DNA of 64,000 nt, taken from Paenibacillus_L residui. Its GTDB lineage: Bacteria > Bacillota > Bacilli > Paenibacillales > NBRC-103111. Positions 60,680-64,000 of the stretch are shown here, piece by piece (within the stretch, counting starts at the first letter, position 1; every line of letters begins with the position of its first letter). The position numbers and the translations under genes were made by a program. The notes below the pieces were generated by a model, which was not told the DNA's origin, ran no database searches, and saw nothing but the letters and a program-made list of their open reading frames with translations. The DNA lies in assembly GCF_042677205.1 (NCBI RefSeq), contig NZ_JBHTIU010000050.1:1-64000 (forward strand). The letters run 5' to 3'.

Positions 60680-61564
60680 TCATCTCATTTTGGATACAGT
60701 ATTCAGATGCGCTTCCCGGAATTCTTTCGGCGAGACGCCTTTAAACTTCTTAAACACCCTTGAAAGCGTTTGCGAACTATTGAAGCCTACTTCCAGAGCG
60801 ATGTCCAGGATGCTCATTGATGTTGATGCCAGAAGAGATGCCGCTCTTTCAACTCTTAAGAAGTGGAGATAGTCAATGAAGCTCTGGCCGACATGCTGCT
60901 TAAAAAGGCGGCTGATGTAGGAGGCGTTCCAATTAAACTGTTTGGCTAGCCCATGCAGTGTAAGATCATTGTGAAAATGAAGATGCAAATAATAAAGCAA
61001 ATCAAGTACATTCCGCTGCGAATCGGTTGACAGTGAAATATTGGCTTCTTCCGGATGGATGGTTCGGAACAAAAAAACGAAAGCTTCAAGCAGCTTGGAA
61101 TGCAGAACGGCATCTTTGCCGAATTTTTCGCTATTGTATTCTACCTCCATCGATTTAAAAATCTGTTCCATGAAGGCAGTCTGTTCTTCATCCAAATCGT
61201 AGTGAGAGGGAAGGATTGTCCCGGTCTTTAGCAAGAAATTGACGAGGATATCGCTCGACCTGTTTGTAAGCAAAAGCTGGATATCGAACATGCAATTGTA
61301 TTTATGTACAATAGGCTGATGCAGTTGAACTTCATGAATATGATGCGGCAGCAGAAACGATACGGTTCCGCGTTTAAAGCGGTGCGGCTTTCCATTCAAT
61401 ATCTCCACGCCGGTTCCATCAATGACGAGACTTAATTCTGCGAAATTATGATGGTGGAGCGGGTAATCCCTCTTCATGAATTTCTCCATAATAAATATCG
61501 GAAGCCGGCTCTTCCCGTAAAGCTTATGGGTCAAAGAATCCTCATACAATAATGTTGAGATCAT
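60680..61564 (-). CDS. AraC family transcriptional regulator
   Basis: A 294-residue regulator with an N-terminal cupin-like sensor (HHHNFAELSLVIDG, the usual sugar or effector barrel) and two C-terminal helix-turn-helix motifs (HGLAKQFNWNASYISRLFKQ and ILDIALEVGFNSSQTLSRVFKK). GVSPKEFR closes the DNA-binding domain. ATG 61564 follows GGATGGGTG; the upstream ATG at 61606 overlaps the -10. Its target may be one of the neighbouring exported-protein genes (inference). Confidence 0.9.
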   Translation of the reverse strand: MISTLLYEDSLTHKLYGKSRLPIFIMEKFMKRDYPLHHHNFAELSLVIDGTGVEILNGKPHRFKRGTVSFLLPHHIHEVQLHQPIVHKYNCMFDIQLLLTNRSSDILVNFLLKTGTILPSHYDLDEEQTAFMEQIFKSMEVEYNSEKFGKDAVLHSKLLEAFVFLFRTIHPEEANISLSTDSQRNVLDLLYYLHLHFHNDLTLHGLAKQFNWNASYISRLFKQHVGQSFIDYLHFLRVERAASLLASTSMSILDIALEVGFNSSQTLSRVFKKFKGVSPKEFREAHLNTVSKMR

Positions 61565-61604
61565 GTACAACACCCATCCATTCCATTCATTATTTTCCCA
61601 TTCC

Positions 61605-61613
61605 ATTATAACA
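61605..61613 (-). promoter_or_regulatory. Extended -10 promoter of the AraC gene
   Basis: On the minus strand TGT-TATAAT (TATAAT at 61610-61605) lies directly after the terminator T-run of the preceding gene. No clear -35 is visible. Confidence 0.45.
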
Positions 61614-61649
61614 AAAAACGGGACGCCTTCGGTTTAGAAGTGTCCCGTT
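61613..61649 (-). terminator. Terminator of the large propeller-protein gene
   Basis: On the minus strand AACGGGAC (61649-61642 side), a 17-nt loop and GTCCCGTT, followed by TTTTTTG. Confidence 0.85.
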
Positions 61650-61665
61650 AATTGTGTTTGGAAAA

Positions 61666-64000
61666 TTAGAAGGAATACCGCCACAGTTCCGTATCGTTAT
61701 GTTTAAAATACAGATTTCCAAGCGAATCATTCGTCAGAAAGTCGGCTCCGTCCGATCTTAAGATAGTTATTTCTTTATCCTCTTTGTTAATTTTAAACAA
61801 ATATTTGCTGCCAATCGTACCGTATACATAATTCGGATCCTTGTCTATCGCCACCAGATCGGCATCCCGATATGTTCCTCCGGGATAACGGACGTCGGGG
61901 AATTTTTCGTCGAAGTATTCAAATGTGCGATTTTCCGGATTGAATACGAACAGGTAGCCTTCGGCAAATCCCCATATTTTATCGTCAATCACTTTTAATT
62001 CCGTAATCGAGGTCAGCTTCTTGCCGTCGTAAGCCGCAGGTAAACTGTATTCGGCCGTCTTGGTTTGTGTTTCAGGGTCATACACGAACAGCTTCGCTTC
62101 TTCCTGCGACGGCGTGCTTGAATATCCTACCCGAATAGATGAACCGCCGTACAACAATCCGTCATAGTAAGCAAGTGCTATAATACTCTGCTCCTGAACG
62201 ATGTTCTTATGGACAGTGACTGTTCCTGTTTCGTAATCATAAACGGATAAAGCCCCTTCTCTCTGCCCGGTTTCGCCAACCGTGCCCATGAACACTTTAT
62301 TATTCCCGTAAGCGATGGCTTTCGGACGATCCTGATCGTATGGGGCAGTGTGGATCAATAGCTTCGGATTGACACCGGGGTTCCATGGCAGCTTGGGATC
62401 ATATTCATATAACTTTCCGCCCGGGTAAACCCCTAAGTATAGTTTGTCATTATATGACCACATACGATCTATTTGCTCGATCGGTGCATAAACATGCTCC
62501 GGCTGCCGGTCATTGGAGTCGCCGTTAAAGGGTTCATATACCCCCAGACCGCCATATAAAAATGCGCTTGTATAAATATTTCCGTCCGGCCCTTGTCCGA
62601 TGCTGTTGATTGCCCCGGGTATACGCGGAGTATTTTCAACACGAACCATGCGGAAATTCTCATTCTGAGGGTTAAATTTCATAAGATAAGTCTCATTGTT
62701 TGTAGAAGCAATCGCTACTAACGTTTCCCCGGGGTAATTCTCCTGATCCTGCAGCTTAACCCAACCGAAGCGCTGAACACGTCCGGGAACCGCATGACCG
62801 ACAGGCGTCACTTCTCGGGAGGAAATATCATAACGGGCAAGGCCGCTTCTTTGTATCAAGTATACGCTTCCATTCCGTTCCGGCGATACCCGCGGAGTCG
62901 TGCTGGCGATCGCCGCATCCTCTGTAGCAGTAACGGTTCCGTTCGAATCAACCGTGACGTCCAATACAACGATATAACCTCCCAGTGAAACGAATACACG
63001 TTCTCCTTCATAGTCGACAGCACCTGCCAAGGGGGTTGTTTTATACCGAGCCGGCAATATGTCCGTCATATTCCCGGTTTCATGATCATAATGGACAACG
63101 GACGCGTTTGAACCGACGGCAAGGTAAGAAACATTGTTTCCAGGATCATGGACCAATGCCCTGAGGTATTTGTAATCCTCTCCGGGCGGCTCATAGATTG
63201 GCATGTTCCCAATCCGGGTGAAGCCTTTAACCGGATCATATTCAAAGAATCCTGCGCGGTCGAATGTACCTCCGTATACCTTACCGTCCTTGCCTGGAGT
63301 AAGGTCCCAAACAAATGCCTCATTCGGCAGAGGCGTTCCGAGATCGGTTATCGTCGTCTCACCCGGTACATATTTATACATTCTGCCATTCTGATACGCA
63401 CCTAGATAGATCATTCCATCCGTTGAGGTTGTTGCGGCCCAGACTCCGGTCGGGTTGACGCCGGCACTCGGCAAAGTAATCGCGTCTATGACCCTTTCAT
63501 TATCCGCGTCAATGATTTGCATGATGGGCCGATCATTCGCGTTGCCTGTCACAACCGAGTAAATTTTATTCTGATTTTCCCCTATTCCGAAAGTAGATCC
63601 GAGAGGGGCCGAAGTGCCGACCTGCACTCCGAGATTGGTATAATCTTTTGTAAACCGCACATGATCCCAGTAAGCCGTTCCTTCGTTTTTCTTATCGGAG
63701 TTAAGAAGAATCGTGGCGTAGGAGGCTTCTTCGGGAGCCGTCCTGCTTACTTGAACGGTCTTCCAGGTATCGGTTGGCTCGACGGTTGTATTGGCTTCCT
63801 CCAGCAATTCACCATGCTGGTTATAATAACGAATGATTAAATCCGCTTTTCCGCTTTCGACCAGGACATCCGCGAATACAATATAGACAGCCCCCGCTTC
63901 TATCGAAATTTTCTCGCTTTCCAACCCGAAGCTTCTTGATTTTTTGGCATCGTAAATGCGGACACTGAATTCGCCGTGACTGGCTTGTTCCGACGTAACC
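61666..64000 (-). CDS. Large exported beta-propeller protein with carbohydrate-binding-like module, 5'-truncated by the window
   Basis: The reading frame runs from the stop at 61666 to the window edge without interruption (about 778 codons visible), so the start is outside. The visible N-terminal part (SVRIYDAKKSRSFGLES, VFADVLVESGKADLIIRYYN, TAYWDHVRF) looks like a beta-sandwich carbohydrate-binding module. The rest is a chain of repeats such as DGMIYLGAYQNGRMYKYVPGE, GKVYGGTFDRAGFFEYDP, NKLYLGVYPGGKLYEYDP-like (DKLYLGVYPGGKLYEYDP) and KVFMGTVGE, which form propeller blades. No enzyme motif was recognised. Probably secreted, polysaccharide-related. Confidence 0.75.
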   Translation of the reverse strand, partial: VTSEQASHGEFSVRIYDAKKSRSFGLESEKISIEAGAVYIVFADVLVESGKADLIIRYYNQHGELLEEANTTVEPTDTWKTVQVSRTAPEEASYATILLNSDKKNEGTAYWDHVRFTKDYTNLGVQVGTSAPLGSTFGIGENQNKIYSVVTGNANDRPIMQIIDADNERVIDAITLPSAGVNPTGVWAATTSTDGMIYLGAYQNGRMYKYVPGETTITDLGTPLPNEAFVWDLTPGKDGKVYGGTFDRAGFFEYDPVKGFTRIGNMPIYEPPGEDYKYLRALVHDPGNNVSYLAVGSNASVVHYDHETGNMTDILPARYKTTPLAGAVDYEGERVFVSLGGYIVVLDVTVDSNGTVTATEDAAIASTTPRVSPERNGSVYLIQRSGLARYDISSREVTPVGHAVPGRVQRFGWVKLQDQENYPGETLVAIASTNNETYLMKFNPQNENFRMVRVENTPRIPGAINSIGQGPDGNIYTSAFLYGGLGVYEPFNGDSNDRQPEHVYAPIEQIDRMWSYNDKLYLGVYPGGKLYEYDPKLPWNPGVNPKLLIHTAPYDQDRPKAIAYGNNKVFMGTVGETGQREGALSVYDYETGTVTVHKNIVQEQSIIALAYYDGLLYGGSSIRVGYSSTPSQEEAKLFVYDPETQTKTAEYSLPAAYDGKKLTSITELKVIDDKIWGFAEGYLFVFNPENRTFEYFDEKFPDVRYPGGTYRDADLVAIDKDPNYVYGTIGSKYLFKINKEDKEITILRSDGADFLTNDSLGNLYFKHNDTELWRYSF

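Noticed and set aside
1..64000. CRISPR arrays, prophage, IS transposases, rRNA or tRNA genes
   Set aside because: No regularly spaced repeats, transposase or integrase frames, rRNA blocks or tRNA cloverleaf signatures were seen in the window.

Overview
The window is chromosomal backbone of an endospore-forming Firmicute, most likely from the Paenibacillaceae (Paenibacillus or a close relative). The evidence is the gene order, which follows the Bacillus subtilis gpr-sigA arc almost gene for gene: spoIIP-yqxA-lepA-hemW-hrcA-grpE-dnaK-dnaJ-prmA-rsmE-mtaB, then rpsU-yqeY-nfeD-floA-yqfC-yqfD-phoH-pgpH-ybeY-dgkA-cdd-era-yqzL-recO, then ppsR-yqxD-dnaG-sigA-trmK-nif3. Sporulation genes, strong GGAGG-type ribosome binding sites, frequent GTG and TTG starts, moderately high GC and small palindrome-rich intergenic elements fit the same assignment. 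The genus is an inference; no rRNA is present.

Layout. 1-3265: a HAD phosphatase, the sporulation hydrolase SpoIIP and a YqxA-like partner. 3266-7150: lepA, hemW and a GNAT acetyltransferase. 7151-13840: a heat-shock operon with a textbook CIRCE operator and hrcA, into which a Group II/III (archaeal-type) chaperonin is inserted before grpE-dnaK-dnaJ. 13840-15070: an accessory patch with a small ORF, a palindromic element, a YfhD-family gene and an unidentified partner. 15290-20590: RNA and protein modification genes (prmA, rsmE, mtaB) with a site-2 protease, a Nudix hydrolase and deoC. 20612-22094 (minus strand): a Na/Pi cotransporter whose Shine-Dalgarno lies in an inverted repeat, and a DUF1992 protein. 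22594-34802: the overlapping recombination and repair set addB-addA-sbcD-sbcC. 35029-39540: HIT protein, S21, YqeY, and a membrane-stress operon nfeD-floA under a perfect sigma-W-type promoter. 39611-41618: an inserted lipoprotein sugar dehydrogenase and a 195-bp inverted-repeat element. 41619-50376: the yqfC-to-recO cluster. 50377-50868: a second, similar element where B. subtilis has glyQS. 50869-58086: ppsR to nif3, including primase and the housekeeping sigma factor. 58148-58580: RNase P RNA. 58653-64000 (minus strand): a subtilisin-like lipoprotein, an AraC regulator and a very large extracellular propeller-type protein cut by the window edge.

The strongest candidates for unusual biology are: (1) an archaeal-like chaperonin built into a CIRCE-controlled dnaK operon, with a hairpin between it and grpE; (2) an RNase P RNA that reads as the ancestral type A, not the type B typical of Bacillus; (3) an 11-bp perfect inverted repeat that would sequester the ribosome binding site of the phosphate transporter gene; (4) two ~195-bp intergenic elements with imperfect terminal inverted repeats; and (5) a diacylglycerol kinase fused to what looks like a catalytically dead PAP2 domain. 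Everything here was read by eye from sequence; no searches were run.
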